From CAJCIT01 sp963771305 (GTDB lineage Bacteria > Acidobacteriota > Terriglobia > Bryobacterales > Bryobacteraceae), in assembly GCA_963771305.1 (NCBI GenBank), contig CAVYTS010000034.1:488710-552709 (forward strand): a DNA stretch of 64,000 nucleotides, in the 5' to 3' direction. The notes under the pieces were generated by a model. It was not told the DNA's origin. It was given only the letters and a program-made list of their open reading frames with translations, and did no database searches. Position 1 is the first letter of the stretch, and every line of letters starts with the position of its first letter. Made by a program: the position numbers and the translations under genes. Below are positions 46,727 through 54,760 of this stretch, piece by piece.

Positions 46727-46771
46727 TTCCCCAGCTGGATGTCGCGAGTTCGATCCCCGTCTCCCACTCCA
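46727..46771 (+). other. tRNA-Gly(CCC)-like 3' fragment
   Basis: Plus strand: TTCCCCAGCTGGATGTCGCG, then AGTTCGATCCCCGTCTCCCA and CTCCA. It has the variable loop, T-arm and acceptor 3' strand of a tRNA-Gly. The 5' half is absent. A second attachment-type remnant, in opposite orientation to the tRNA-Ala piece. Confidence 0.6.
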
Positions 46772-47385
46772 TGTTTTCCATGGTTTACCAGATCCCGCTC
46801 CTCGCTTTGCTCCGCTTGTGCTGCTCTGACATATCCGTTTGGCCCGCGACCGTAACTGGTGACCAAGTTGCATGAACCCACGGAGAAGGTCTTCATTTCA
46901 AGGTGCTCGTCGTATGTTCACCCGGCACAACGGGCCGACGGCGCGGTTATAAGTAGCATGCCTCTCACCATTGCTGCCACGCCCCTTTGCACCTGTGGCT
47001 CGGCGTTAAATGCATGCAAGTGAATCCTTGTTTTGCGACCATGGCTTTCCGGATGCGCTGAGCACTTGAATCGTCGGGCCGAAGGAGTTCACTTATATCT
47101 TGTTTTGTGTTTCTATTTCAGGCCCTGTCTCGATTGCGGCACTGCTTCAGGGGTACAACCCCGCGCCCTGGCGCCTGCACAATCCAGTTCTCCGTTGTGG
47201 CCTGAGCCACATGGCTGCCCTTCGGGTTTCGGTTTCCCTCCGGAGATTACCGGCAACCGCCTTTTTCGAACCGCAGAAAAAATCTCCGGACGGATCCTCC
47301 GAAAAACTCGCTTGCTTGCCTGGGGAGCGGACCCCATTCGCTCTCCGTTGCCCGCAAACGAAACCGGGCAGAAACGAGAACACCC
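46772..47385. other. Gene-free stretch upstream of ssb
   Basis: 614 bp with no supported gene. GAGAACACCC just before 47386 is a weak ribosome site for ssb. Confidence 0.4.
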
Positions 47386-47805
47386 ATGTACAAGAACAAC
47401 GTAGAACTCATCGGCTTCCTGGGCAAGGACGCCCAGGTAAGAACCGCCAACAGCAATGACAACGAATTCACCGTATTGAGCATTGCCACGCAGGAGTCCT
47501 GGAAGGACAAAGAAACCGGCGAGTGGCAAAAGGCCACCGAATGGCACAGCGTCATTTGCAACAACGCTCTCGGCAAATACGCAGCCGGTCTGACAAAAGG
47601 CACCCACCTCTTAGTTGAAGGCGTCCTCCGCAGCCGGACCTACACGCTTCAGACTGGATCGGGCAAAAAGCGAGAGGACAAACAGATCCGATCCTGGTTT
47701 ATCAAAGCCACCAGCATCCTCAAGCTGGATCGGCCAGGCAAAGGCGCCGAGGACTCTGGATCGCCAGAAACCGAACTGGCCGAAGCTCGCGAAAGCGATT
47801 TCTAA
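47386..47805 (+). CDS. ssb: Single-stranded DNA-binding protein
   Basis: 139 residues. The OB fold is clear (VELIGFLGKDAQVR, FTVLSIATQESWKDKETGEW, TEWHSVICNN, KGTHLLVEGVL). The C-terminus ends ARESDF, close to the DDDIPF-like acidic tip that recruits partners. It is shorter than most chromosomal SSBs and is probably the element's own copy, fitting the RepA/DnaA-like replication cassette downstream. Confidence 0.94.
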   Translation: MYKNNVELIGFLGKDAQVRTANSNDNEFTVLSIATQESWKDKETGEWQKATEWHSVICNNALGKYAAGLTKGTHLLVEGVLRSRTYTLQTGSGKKREDKQIRSWFIKATSILKLDRPGKGAEDSGSPETELAEARESDF

Positions 47806-47817
47806 GCAACTCCTCAA

Positions 47818-47842
47818 ACGGGCCGCGGAGCGGCCCGTTCTC
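47818..47842 (+). terminator. Rho-independent terminator of ssb
   Basis: ACGGGCCGC-GGA-GCGGCCCGT followed by TCTC, 12 bp after the ssb stop. Confidence 0.7.
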
Positions 47843-47891
47843 TCCAACAACGGTGGCGAAGATACTCAGCTCGTAACTGAACATTACAGGT

Positions 47892-48379
47892 CTAATCCAA
47901 TCTTGTACCCGACAACGTCTTTGGCAGATCCTCGATCAACCGTTTCGCGACACGGTCGGCGATGGCGTTCAGAAGCTCTTCTCTCGCAGCAACCGCTCTG
48001 ATCAACCGCATCGACATGTGTCTGTTTCTCGGCAACATTGCCTCCGCATCCTCTAGCATGCTCTCTTCGCTGAGAAGCTGAGCTCTGAGGTGCGAGAGTA
48101 GACAATCAACCTCAGGACTGCTCTCGCGTAGGGCCTCGACTCGCTGCAGGCATAAACGACCGTGGAGTGATCGCGACCATTGTAGAAACGGCCAATCACC
48201 GTGGTGCTCCAGCCACTGACCTGTTTTGCCAAGTACATCGCGATATGGCGGTTGAACGCCGCTGGTTGAGCATTGCCCGGCACTCGAGTCGGACCAAGGT
48301 GGGCTGAGACGACCTCATCGATCCGCGCTAGGGATATCCGGCGTAAACGCGGCGTGGCAATCCAGGGTGAAACGGACAT
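47892..48379 (-). pseudogene. Stand-alone DnaA domain IV protein, frameshifted
   Basis: From ATG 48379: MSVSPWIATPRLRRISLARI, then FNRHIAMYLAKQVSGWSTTVIG and RFYNGRDHSTVVYA, which is the DnaA C-terminal HTH and signature loop (GRDHSTV). One base is missing near 48145, after which the frame continues LQRVEALRESSPEVDCLLSH and a helical tail to 47892. The AAA+ ATPase part of DnaA is absent. It is a paralogue of the gene at 48621. Confidence 0.78.
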
Positions 48380-48620
48380 GTGAAGAACTCTTATCACTGT
48401 GTCACGAGGACTGTTAGGACGGCACTCCGGCGGCTCGGTCCCCCGGTATCCGTTTGGACTGTCGACCGCACCATCGAACGGCGCGCTATGACGTCGCAAT
48501 TGCCATGATCCAGGAAACATCACGGAGATCCATTGTGCGTGGTTTAGCAACGGCGGCGATCAACCGGCGGTGCGCAAGTGCAATTAGGACGACACCTCTT
48601 GCCCGTCTCGAAATCGGATA

Positions 48621-49133
48621 TCAAATCGGAATAGGGTCGTTAGTCCGGTCGGTCCGTTTAGAGGTGTCACGATCCGGCGCATCTGGCGATCTCTTTTCCA
48701 AAAGTTCAAGCACTCGTGCGGCAATCAGGTCTGCGAGCGCCTCCAGTTCTCTTCGATTCGTACTCCCCAGAGAAGCCTTTTGCTGGACATCTACCCCCGA
48801 CGTCAATGAGTCGTCATCACCAGAGAGTCGCCGTTTCAGATCTGTGATGAGCGCCTCTACGTCTGGGTCGCTCTCACGCAAGGCTCCGATGCGTTGAATG
48901 CCATAGCAAACAGTCGAGTGATCGCGGCCGTCGTAGAAGCGACCAATGATCTTTGTGCTCCAACGGCCAACATGTTTGGCCAGGTACATCGCGACTTGCC
49001 GGTTAAAACAGGCAGGCTGCGAGTTTCCTAGCCCGCGTGTCGGACCGAGGCGCACCGAAACGGCGGCGTCGATCTCTGCCATGCGAATGCGACGGCGTAG
49101 AGCCAGGTTGGGTGCGAAGGATGTGCTCGCCAT
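48621..49133 (-). CDS. Stand-alone DnaA domain IV protein
   Basis: 170 residues. RIRMAEIDAAVSVRLGPTRG, then PACFNRQVAMYLAKHVGRWS, TKIIGRFYDGRDHSTVCYGI and QRIGALRESDPDVEAL match the DnaA-box-binding domain, with GRDHSTV as signature. No P-loop or other DnaA domains exist. The acidic C-terminal tail (LLEKRSPDAPDRDTSKRTDR) is unique. The ATG directly follows the stop of repA (TAA-ATG), so they form an operon. Probably binds DnaA boxes as an accessory or antagonist of replication start (inferred). Confidence 0.82.
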   Translation of the reverse strand: MASTSFAPNLALRRRIRMAEIDAAVSVRLGPTRGLGNSQPACFNRQVAMYLAKHVGRWSTKIIGRFYDGRDHSTVCYGIQRIGALRESDPDVEALITDLKRRLSGDDDSLTSGVDVQQKASLGSTNRRELEALADLIAARVLELLEKRSPDAPDRDTSKRTDRTNDPIPI

Positions 49134-50102
49134 TTATGCTCCTTTTCTGGCCAGTGCCACGGCCGGCTTGAGCAGAAGGTTATCGCCATCCGCCGCAATT
49201 TGAGCCGGGCACTCCGGCCATAACGCTCGGACCAGTCTTAACCAGCTGTCCAATCGCTCTCGGAACTTACGGGGCCGTGCATAGCCGACGCTGCCAAGCT
49301 GAGCGGCCAGTCCGAAGTCCCCGAAGATCGGCACTCGCTCCGGCCCTTTGGCCGTGAACCACCGATACGAAAGCCACATAAACAGATCCAACGCTGCGGG
49401 CGAAGAGGACAGCGCCCGGGCCGCCTGAAGGTCAGTTGGAATCGAGTGGGTTGTCACTTCGCGAAGGAATCCATCACTCAACACGATCTTGTTCTCAAAA
49501 TCGTCCTGCGGCGTCTCTCGATTCGGATCCCGTGAATACCAAATCCGTGCCTCGCGCATGAAGTTGAACCTTGCCTGGTGCGTCACCGCCGCTTTCTCCC
49601 GTTGCGTATCCGTCCCGAAGAAAATGGTGGCGCCGAACACTCTCTGGAACGCCGCGATCAAGCGCCGATACTGCGACCCGCCTTGCTGCATGCCGAACAC
49701 ATCTAGCATCTCGGCCGCGCTGCGGAACGTGATGATCTGTTTCTGTTGCCGGATGGCGAGCGTCGCCAGGAAAATCGGAACGAGCCGATCTTGGCCCCAG
49801 GGCACGCCGTATTGCGGATGCCCGGTGACTTGTAGCAGGAACTGACCGTTCCGGCGCTCGTGCATGAGTACGCCTTGGGCAAGACGCTTGACGGGTAATC
49901 CACACAGGACAAACGGGCGCGATGCGAATCCAATGCTCTGCGTGGCGCTCTCCCGCTTCAGCCGAACAAGCTGAACCGCCTCCGCTTGGCGCAGTTTCCT
50001 TTTTGAGATGAAGAACTCGTCCGGAAGGCACCGGGCAATGGACCCGACTGCCTCCAACGAACCTACTCTTTGCCGGTCACCGGCAATGCTAGTGATAGCC
50101 AC
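49134..50102 (-). CDS. repA: RepA-like replication initiator
   Basis: 322 residues resembling plasmid-encoded RepA proteins: LMHERRNGQFLLQVTGHPQY, then GVPWGQDRLVPIFLATLAIR, SPAALDLFMWLSYRWFTAKG and RVPIFGDFGLAAQLGS. Winged-helix initiators of this kind bind iterons. It is the first gene of a minus-strand operon with the DnaA domain IV genes. The presence of a plasmid initiator next to an attachment site suggests the element replicates when excised. Confidence 0.8.
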   Translation of the reverse strand: MAITSIAGDRQRVGSLEAVGSIARCLPDEFFISKRKLRQAEAVQLVRLKRESATQSIGFASRPFVLCGLPVKRLAQGVLMHERRNGQFLLQVTGHPQYGVPWGQDRLVPIFLATLAIRQQKQIITFRSAAEMLDVFGMQQGGSQYRRLIAAFQRVFGATIFFGTDTQREKAAVTHQARFNFMREARIWYSRDPNRETPQDDFENKIVLSDGFLREVTTHSIPTDLQAARALSSSPAALDLFMWLSYRWFTAKGPERVPIFGDFGLAAQLGSVGYARPRKFRERLDSWLRLVRALWPECPAQIAADGDNLLLKPAVALARKGA

Positions 50103-50129
50103 GAATCTCGGGTGTGATCCCCGTTGTTT

Positions 50130-50148
50130 GTGCCACTAATGTGCCACT
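50130..50148 (+). other. Arm-type repeat, right end of element
   Basis: GTGCCACTAATGTGCCACT lies 82 bp left of the tRNA-Leu fragment at 50231. It pairs with the left-end repeat at 23977. Confidence 0.5.
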
Positions 50149-50230
50149 CAGGACCTTCTATCCCACCCGGTGACACGCTCAAAAACAACGTAAGTCGTTG
50201 CAAATGGGATGGCACCGGAAGTATCGATTA

Positions 50231-50287
50231 GATTCAGGTTCTAGTAGTCGATAGACTGTGGAGGTTCAAGTCCTCTCATCCGCACCA
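50231..50287 (+). other. tRNA-Leu(CAG) 3' fragment, second attachment site
   Basis: Same sequence as at 23783-23842 with one base changed in the variable arm. The match extends to the following GAATCAATCACTTA. No 5' half. Confidence 0.85.
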
Positions 50288-50418
50288 GAATCAATCACTT
50301 ATGACTCCTCTTGGGACTACTAAGGCACTAGTATTGAAATGTAAAGTGCGTCTATCGGCAAGTAGGGCGCACTAGTTATCAATAAGATAGGAACGATCCT
50401 CACTAGTATTTTGCGTGC

Positions 50419-50437
50419 GTGCCACTATTTGTGCCAC
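50419..50437 (+). other. Arm-type repeat beyond the second fragment
   Basis: GTGCCACTATTTGTGCCAC, about 130 bp right of the tRNA-Leu fragment, in the same position relative to the fragment as the repeat at 23977. It implies another element or a duplicated left end begins here. Confidence 0.45.
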
Positions 50438-50496
50438 AGGCTGGGCGTAGCTGTCGGGACTTGTACGTATTTTCCTACATTTTGTAAAATCAGCCT

Positions 50497-51099
50497 ATGC
50501 CCACCAAACCGATCGTGAGGGTCGCCGAACTCGCCAAGTCTGCTGGCGTCCTGCGACCGCGAGACCTGGAGGCGCACGGGATCGCTCGCCAATACCTTCG
50601 GCGGGCTGTCGAGAACGGGCTCATCGTCCGGTCGGGACGCGAGCTCTGCGTGGCAGTCGATGGAACCATAACAGAGTTCCACACGCTCGCTGAAGCTGCC
50701 AAGCGAACACCACGGAGTACAATTTGCCTTTTGTCAGCGCTCCGATTTCACGATATCGGCACTCAAAGTCCTTTTAGGTCTGGATCGCGATCGGCGAGAA
50801 AGACCGCCGACCGCGCAACCATTACCTCCGGCTGCATGTCGTGCGCTTCTCAAAACAAACACTTGAATACAGCCAGAAAACTCATGAGATCGAGGGTGTG
50901 CCGGTTCGCATCTCTTCCCGTAGCGAAGACGGTTGCGGACTGCTTTAAGTATCGAAATAAAATCGGCCTCGACGTCGGGCTAGAAGCTCTCCGCGAATGT
51001 CTTCGGACTAGAAAGGCAACCACGGCAGACCTTTGGGAGGCGGCGAAGATCTGCCGCGTGGCAAACGTGATGAGGCCTTACATAGAGGCTCTCACTTGA
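50497..51099 (+). pseudogene. AbiEi-family antitoxin, internally frameshifted (copy 2)
   Basis: From ATG 50497, VRVAELAKSAGVLRPRDLEA then RQYLRRAVENGLIVR is the N-terminal HTH of AbiEi antitoxins. The C-terminal VAKTVADCFKYRNKIGLDVG, then LREC...ADLWEAAKICRVANVM, is in frame, but bases about 50785-50925 are read out of frame (correct text would be VWIAIGEKDRRPRNHYLRLH). Two compensating indels keep the ORF open. AbiEi represses its operon and neutralises AbiEii. Confidence 0.78.
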
Positions 51100-51620
51100 A
51101 ACCGGTCAATCCCCGGAATGTCGCCACATCCGTTAGACAAAAACCGCTGAAGATCGCCAACCGCGAACAGGCAGACTTTAATCTGTCTGACGCGATACGC
51201 TTTGGACGTCTTCTCTTCCGCCCGAGTGAATCAATGTACCGCGATCAATTCATCCTGAAGGGGGCGATGCTATTTCAGGTTTGGACTTCAAACACCGCAT
51301 CGACCCACGAGAGACCTCGATCTACTCAGTCAAGGCGATCCATCACCTGAACATTGTCAGGCGGTCTTTCGGGAGCTATGCACCATTCGAGTCATCGATG
51401 ACGGTCTGGTCTTTCTCCCGGAGACTGTCGCTGTCGAGAAGATCAAAGAAGAGCAGGAATACGAAGGGATCCGCGTCAAATTCCGGGCTCGCCTCGAACT
51501 CGCTCGCTTCTCCCTTCAGGTCGACGTCGGATTTGGCGATGCGGTAATTCCCCGTGTGCTGGATTATCCGACGCTGCTCTCCATGCCGTCGCCGCGGATT
51601 CAGGGCTATTCAATGGAGTC
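51096..51620 (+). pseudogene. AbiEii-family nucleotidyltransferase toxin, broken (copy 2)
   Basis: TTG 51096 overlaps the antitoxin stop. The text KPVNPRNVATSVRQKPLKIA, FRPSESMYRDQFILKGAMLF then shifts frame near 51285 and continues AVFRELCTIRVIDDGLVFLP, VRFRAR-like segments and VDVGFGDAVIPRVLDYPTLL, characteristic of AbiEii/AbiGii. The last part is missing after QGYSMES. Non-functional as read. Confidence 0.75.
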
Positions 51621-51699
51621 AACGTGGTGCCGGGCCACCTCGCTCGGCCGACACGAGGAGAGCGGAGTCCAGAATAATACCCACGCCAGCTTAGGTGTC

Positions 51700-51727
51700 T
51701 TGACATTAACCCCAAAAGGCGTAGAAT
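51700..51727 (+). promoter_or_regulatory. Sigma-70 type promoter of the phasin gene
   Basis: -35 TTGACA (51700-51705) and -10 TAGAAT (51722-51727) with a 16 bp spacer, 50 bp upstream of the phasin ATG. Five of six -10 bases and six of six -35 bases match the consensus. Confidence 0.75.
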
Positions 51728-51733
51728 AGGAAT

Positions 51734-51748
51734 TGCTGCAATGCAGCA
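51734..51748 (+). promoter_or_regulatory. PhaR-type operator palindrome
   Basis: TGCTGCA-A-TGCAGCA, a perfect 15 bp palindrome 7 bp after the -10 box. It contains CTGC-AAT-GCAG, which fits the CTGC-N3/4-GCAG consensus published for the polyhydroxyalkanoate-responsive repressor PhaR of Paracoccus. A repressor bound here would block early transcription. Confidence 0.55.
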
Positions 51749-51777
51749 TGAGTTTTTCGTTCAACAAAGGAGTTACC

Positions 51778-52374
51778 ATGAACGTCAATACTAAATCAAC
51801 CAAACCTGCCCCTCAGGCCAACAGTACCGAAACGCCCGAGACCCCGACGGCCGCCTTTACGACACTTCTGCAGAGAAACGTCGAACGATTGGTGGGCTTA
51901 CAGAAGGCAACGCTAGACACACTGAGCCATCAGAACACCGATGTCGTCGAGACCATGCGGAAGTCAATGAAATCAATGCCCACAGCACCTACCGGGCTGT
52001 TTGATTTGGCAGAGCAAGGTGTTGAAGGGTGGATCAGCGCTCAGAAGGACTCGCTTGATGTGATGGTGGAACAAAGCGCGAAGGCGGTGAAGGCCGCTCG
52101 GGAGCGCAGCAGTTCTGCATCGCAATCCGCCAACCTGCTGAGTGAACTGGTCCAGCAAGCCGCCGATCAGACCGTAGCGACACAAAAGACCATGCTCGAT
52201 TTTGCTGCAACGCAAAATAAAGCTATTACCGAGGCCATCCATCGTCAGGTTGGCGTGGACGGCACACCTTTGGTTGCAGTGACTGACGCCATTCAACGCG
52301 GAGTCGCCACGATCATCGACAGCCAGAAGACCTTCCTTGACACCGCCGTAAGGATGACTAGGGCCGGAGCCTAA
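51778..52374 (+). CDS. Phasin family protein
   Basis: 198 residues. ATG 51778 has a strong ribosome site (AAAGGAG). Long amphipathic helices (TTLLQRNVERLVGLQKATLD, GLFDLAEQGVEGWISAQKDS) and repeated LVxxQKxxLD segments are the pattern of granule-coating phasins. It is the first gene of phasin-PhaE-like-PhaC and is probably regulated by polymer level through the upstream palindrome. Confidence 0.85.
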   Translation: MNVNTKSTKPAPQANSTETPETPTAAFTTLLQRNVERLVGLQKATLDTLSHQNTDVVETMRKSMKSMPTAPTGLFDLAEQGVEGWISAQKDSLDVMVEQSAKAVKAARERSSSASQSANLLSELVQQAADQTVATQKTMLDFAATQNKAITEAIHRQVGVDGTPLVAVTDAIQRGVATIIDSQKTFLDTAVRMTRAGA

Positions 52375-52430
52375 TCCGCTACAAGGCCAAGGCAAGCTGT
52401 CCAGCCAAAGCGACCCGAAAGGTAACCGTC

Positions 52431-52841
52431 ATGAGCGAGTCCAATAAAGATAACCAAACGTTCGATCCGTTTGAAGCGTGGCGGGGGATGCGCAGCGCCG
52501 GAATGGATGGGTGGGCGAAAGCCATGACGGAGGCGGTCAACTCAGGCGAATACGCCAAGGCCAGCGGCGCCATGATGGATGCGTATTTGACCGCCTCTAT
52601 TCCTCTTCGAGAGGTACTCGAAAAAGCGATGGCGCAGGCATTGCAGCAGATGAACATGCCGACTCGCGCCGATTTCATCAGCTTGGCTGAGCGATTGACG
52701 CAGGTGGAGATGAGTTTGGACGACATGGATGCCAAGCTGGAAGACCTTGCCAAGCACTCTGCGGAGCCGACAGCTGCGAAACCCGCGTCAACCCAAGCGG
52801 CGCCCACGAAGGCAAAACGCAGGGAGGCGAGAAAGCGATGA
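52431..52841 (+). CDS. PhaE-like polyhydroxyalkanoate synthase subunit
   Basis: 136 residues. TFDPFEAWRGMRSAGMDGWA, then PTRADFISLAERLTQVEMSL, DDMDAKLEDL resembles the short PhaE/phasin-like partner of class III synthases, ending in a Lys/Ala-rich tail. Its TGA overlaps the PhaC ATG, so translation is coupled. It probably activates or stabilises PhaC. Confidence 0.72.
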   Translation: MSESNKDNQTFDPFEAWRGMRSAGMDGWAKAMTEAVNSGEYAKASGAMMDAYLTASIPLREVLEKAMAQALQQMNMPTRADFISLAERLTQVEMSLDDMDAKLEDLAKHSAEPTAAKPASTQAAPTKAKRREARKR

Positions 52842-53932
52842 CGCCCGTTTCCGCTGAAATCGATGAGTTCGCAACGGCCGAATTTGCAAGAGCCGAACAG
52901 ATGCTCCGCCGGGCCAGCAAAGTCCTCACCACAAAAGCACAGATCGCCCAGACTCCCAAAGAACAGATTTGGGCGCTAAACAAAACGAAGCTCTACCGCT
53001 ACGTTCCGGTGGTCCCTGAGGCACGGCGCCACCCTGTTCCCCTCTTGCTCGTCTTTGCGTTGATGAACCGGCCGTCTATTCTCGACCTGCGGCCGGGCAA
53101 CAGTTTCGTCGAGTTTATGGTGTCGCAGGGTTATGACGTCTATCTGCTCGATTGGGGATCGCCCGGTCCGGAAGACCGAAATCTCAAATTCGATGACTAC
53201 GCGCTGGACTACCTTCCGCGCGCCATCAGAAAATTGAAGAGTGTTTCGGGCGCCACCGAGTTCAGCATCCTCGGCTGGTGCATAGGCGCCATCCTAGCGA
53301 CCCTCTACGCCGCAGTTCGCCCGGATGATGGGTTGCGCAATCTGTTATTGCTCACTGCGCCGCTCGATTTCTCGAAGAAAGAAAACATCACATTCGCGCG
53401 GTGGACGGACGAACGCTATTTCGACGTCGACAAAACCCTGGCGATGTTCGGCAACATGCCGGCCGAATTGATCGAATACGGCGCGAAGGCCCTCAAGCCT
53501 GTGGAGAACTTCGTCGGCAACTACCTCAGGCTCTGGGACAACCTCGATAACCCGGCGGTCGTCGAATCATGGCACGCCATGAACACTTGGGTCACTGACA
53601 ACATTCCTATGGCGGGCGCAGCCTTCCGCCAGTTGATTGTCGATCTGTACCGCAACGACCGCCTGATGAACGGCACGTGGGTGGTGCGCGGAGAGAAGGT
53701 CGATGTCAGACGGATCAAAGCCAATCTATTGACAGTTATCGCCGGCAATGACCACATCACCCCGGCCTGCCAATCGGAGACGCTTCAGGACAAAGTCGGC
53801 AGCACAGATAAGGAATTGTTTCGCATCCGGGGCGGCCACATCGGCATTATGGCCGGCAGTGACGCCGCTAGAACCACTTGGCCGCACATTGACGCCTGGC
53901 TGGATTCGCGGTCAGGAAGACAGGGACAGTGA
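52838..53932 (+). CDS. phaC: Class III polyhydroxyalkanoate synthase
   Basis: 364 residues, the usual class III length. Alpha/beta hydrolase with the lipase-like box GWCIGA holding the nucleophile Cys. The Asp is probably in GNDHITP and the His in RIRGGHIG. Also diagnostic are YVPVVPEARRHPVPLLLVFA and YDVYLLDWGSPGPED. It polymerises (R)-3-hydroxyacyl-CoA on granules. It overlaps the PhaE-like gene by 4 bp. Confidence 0.93.
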   Translation: MTPVSAEIDEFATAEFARAEQMLRRASKVLTTKAQIAQTPKEQIWALNKTKLYRYVPVVPEARRHPVPLLLVFALMNRPSILDLRPGNSFVEFMVSQGYDVYLLDWGSPGPEDRNLKFDDYALDYLPRAIRKLKSVSGATEFSILGWCIGAILATLYAAVRPDDGLRNLLLLTAPLDFSKKENITFARWTDERYFDVDKTLAMFGNMPAELIEYGAKALKPVENFVGNYLRLWDNLDNPAVVESWHAMNTWVTDNIPMAGAAFRQLIVDLYRNDRLMNGTWVVRGEKVDVRRIKANLLTVIAGNDHITPACQSETLQDKVGSTDKELFRIRGGHIGIMAGSDAARTTWPHIDAWLDSRSGRQGQ

Positions 53933-53936
53933 CAGC

Positions 53937-54752
53937 ATGAATATTCGAGATTCGATTGCCGTCGTCACCGGAGCGGCCAGCGGAATCGGAAGCGCCGTTT
54001 CGATTGAACTCGCACGCCGCGGAGCGAGAATGATTGCAATGGTCGATCGATCGGACCATGTCTTGGAAACCGCGACGGGCGTCCGGAATGCCGGCAAAAG
54101 CGCCGTCGAAGCGTTTCAGGGCGACACCACCGATCCGAAGTTCCGCGAGAGTGTCTTCGACGCAGTGTGCCAAAAGTACGGCACACCCAACATCTGCATT
54201 CCAGCCGCCGGCATTGCCCGCGACGCGCTCGCCGTGAAGATCAACAAGGATACCCAAGCGCCCGAGATTTACCCGCTCGAGACCTTCCGTCAGGTAATCG
54301 ATGTCGACCTCGTAGCGCCCATATATTGGGCGCTGGAGATGCTGGCCCGTATCGCCAAGGTCCGATATGACTTGAGGTTGAAACGCTGGCAACCAGAGGA
54401 AGGCACCCAGGGCGTAGCAGTCTTCATCGGCTCCATTTCATCAGCGGGGATTAAGGGACAGATTGCCTACTCTGCTGCCAAGGCAGGGCTAGAAGGGGCC
54501 GCCAACACCCTCGGGAAAGAAGCCAGCTACTTCGGCGTGCGGTGTGGCGTAATCCACCCCGGCTTTACTGACACACCCATGGTTCGCGCACTGGGCGACG
54601 AGTACATCCGCAAACACATTCTGCCGGAAACGCAGCTTGGCCGATTGATCAGACCGGAAGAGATTGCCGACGCAATCTGTTTCATGGCGTCGAACGCGGC
54701 GGTAAGCGGCCAGCTGTGGGCGGATGCCGGGTGGCACCCGTCCGCTGCTTGA
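53937..54752 (+). CDS. Short-chain dehydrogenase/reductase
   Basis: 271 residues from ATG 53937. The Rossmann TGAASGIGS motif and catalytic YSAAK with Ser in IGSISSAG are present, and the end VSGQLWADAGWHPSAA is family-typical. It starts 4 bp after phaC, so it belongs to the pha operon and may supply (R)-3-hydroxyacyl-CoA or its precursor. The insert QVIDVDLVAPIYWALEMLAR and the substrate are not specific enough to name it. Confidence 0.88.
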   Translation: MNIRDSIAVVTGAASGIGSAVSIELARRGARMIAMVDRSDHVLETATGVRNAGKSAVEAFQGDTTDPKFRESVFDAVCQKYGTPNICIPAAGIARDALAVKINKDTQAPEIYPLETFRQVIDVDLVAPIYWALEMLARIAKVRYDLRLKRWQPEEGTQGVAVFIGSISSAGIKGQIAYSAAKAGLEGAANTLGKEASYFGVRCGVIHPGFTDTPMVRALGDEYIRKHILPETQLGRLIRPEEIADAICFMASNAAVSGQLWADAGWHPSAA

Positions 54753-54760
54753 GCGGCGAC

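Larger units (their letters stand above)
23842..50287. mobile_element. Putative 26.4 kb integrated plasmid-like element
   Basis: Bounded by two tRNA-Leu(CAG) 3' fragments in direct orientation. TGCCACT-type double repeats lie just inside both ends (23977-23994 and 50130-50148). The cargo includes RepA, two DnaA domain IV proteins, SSB, a ParB-methyltransferase, a DUF3489 protein, a protease, an ECF sigma factor and three IS91-like units. No element-specific integrase survives inside. Confidence 0.65.

Noticed and set aside
46381..46896. A 171-residue minus-strand ORF containing GDGDRTRDIQLGN
   Set aside because: It runs across the two tRNA 3' fragments. This peptide is a well-known shadow of tRNA sequence and not a gene.
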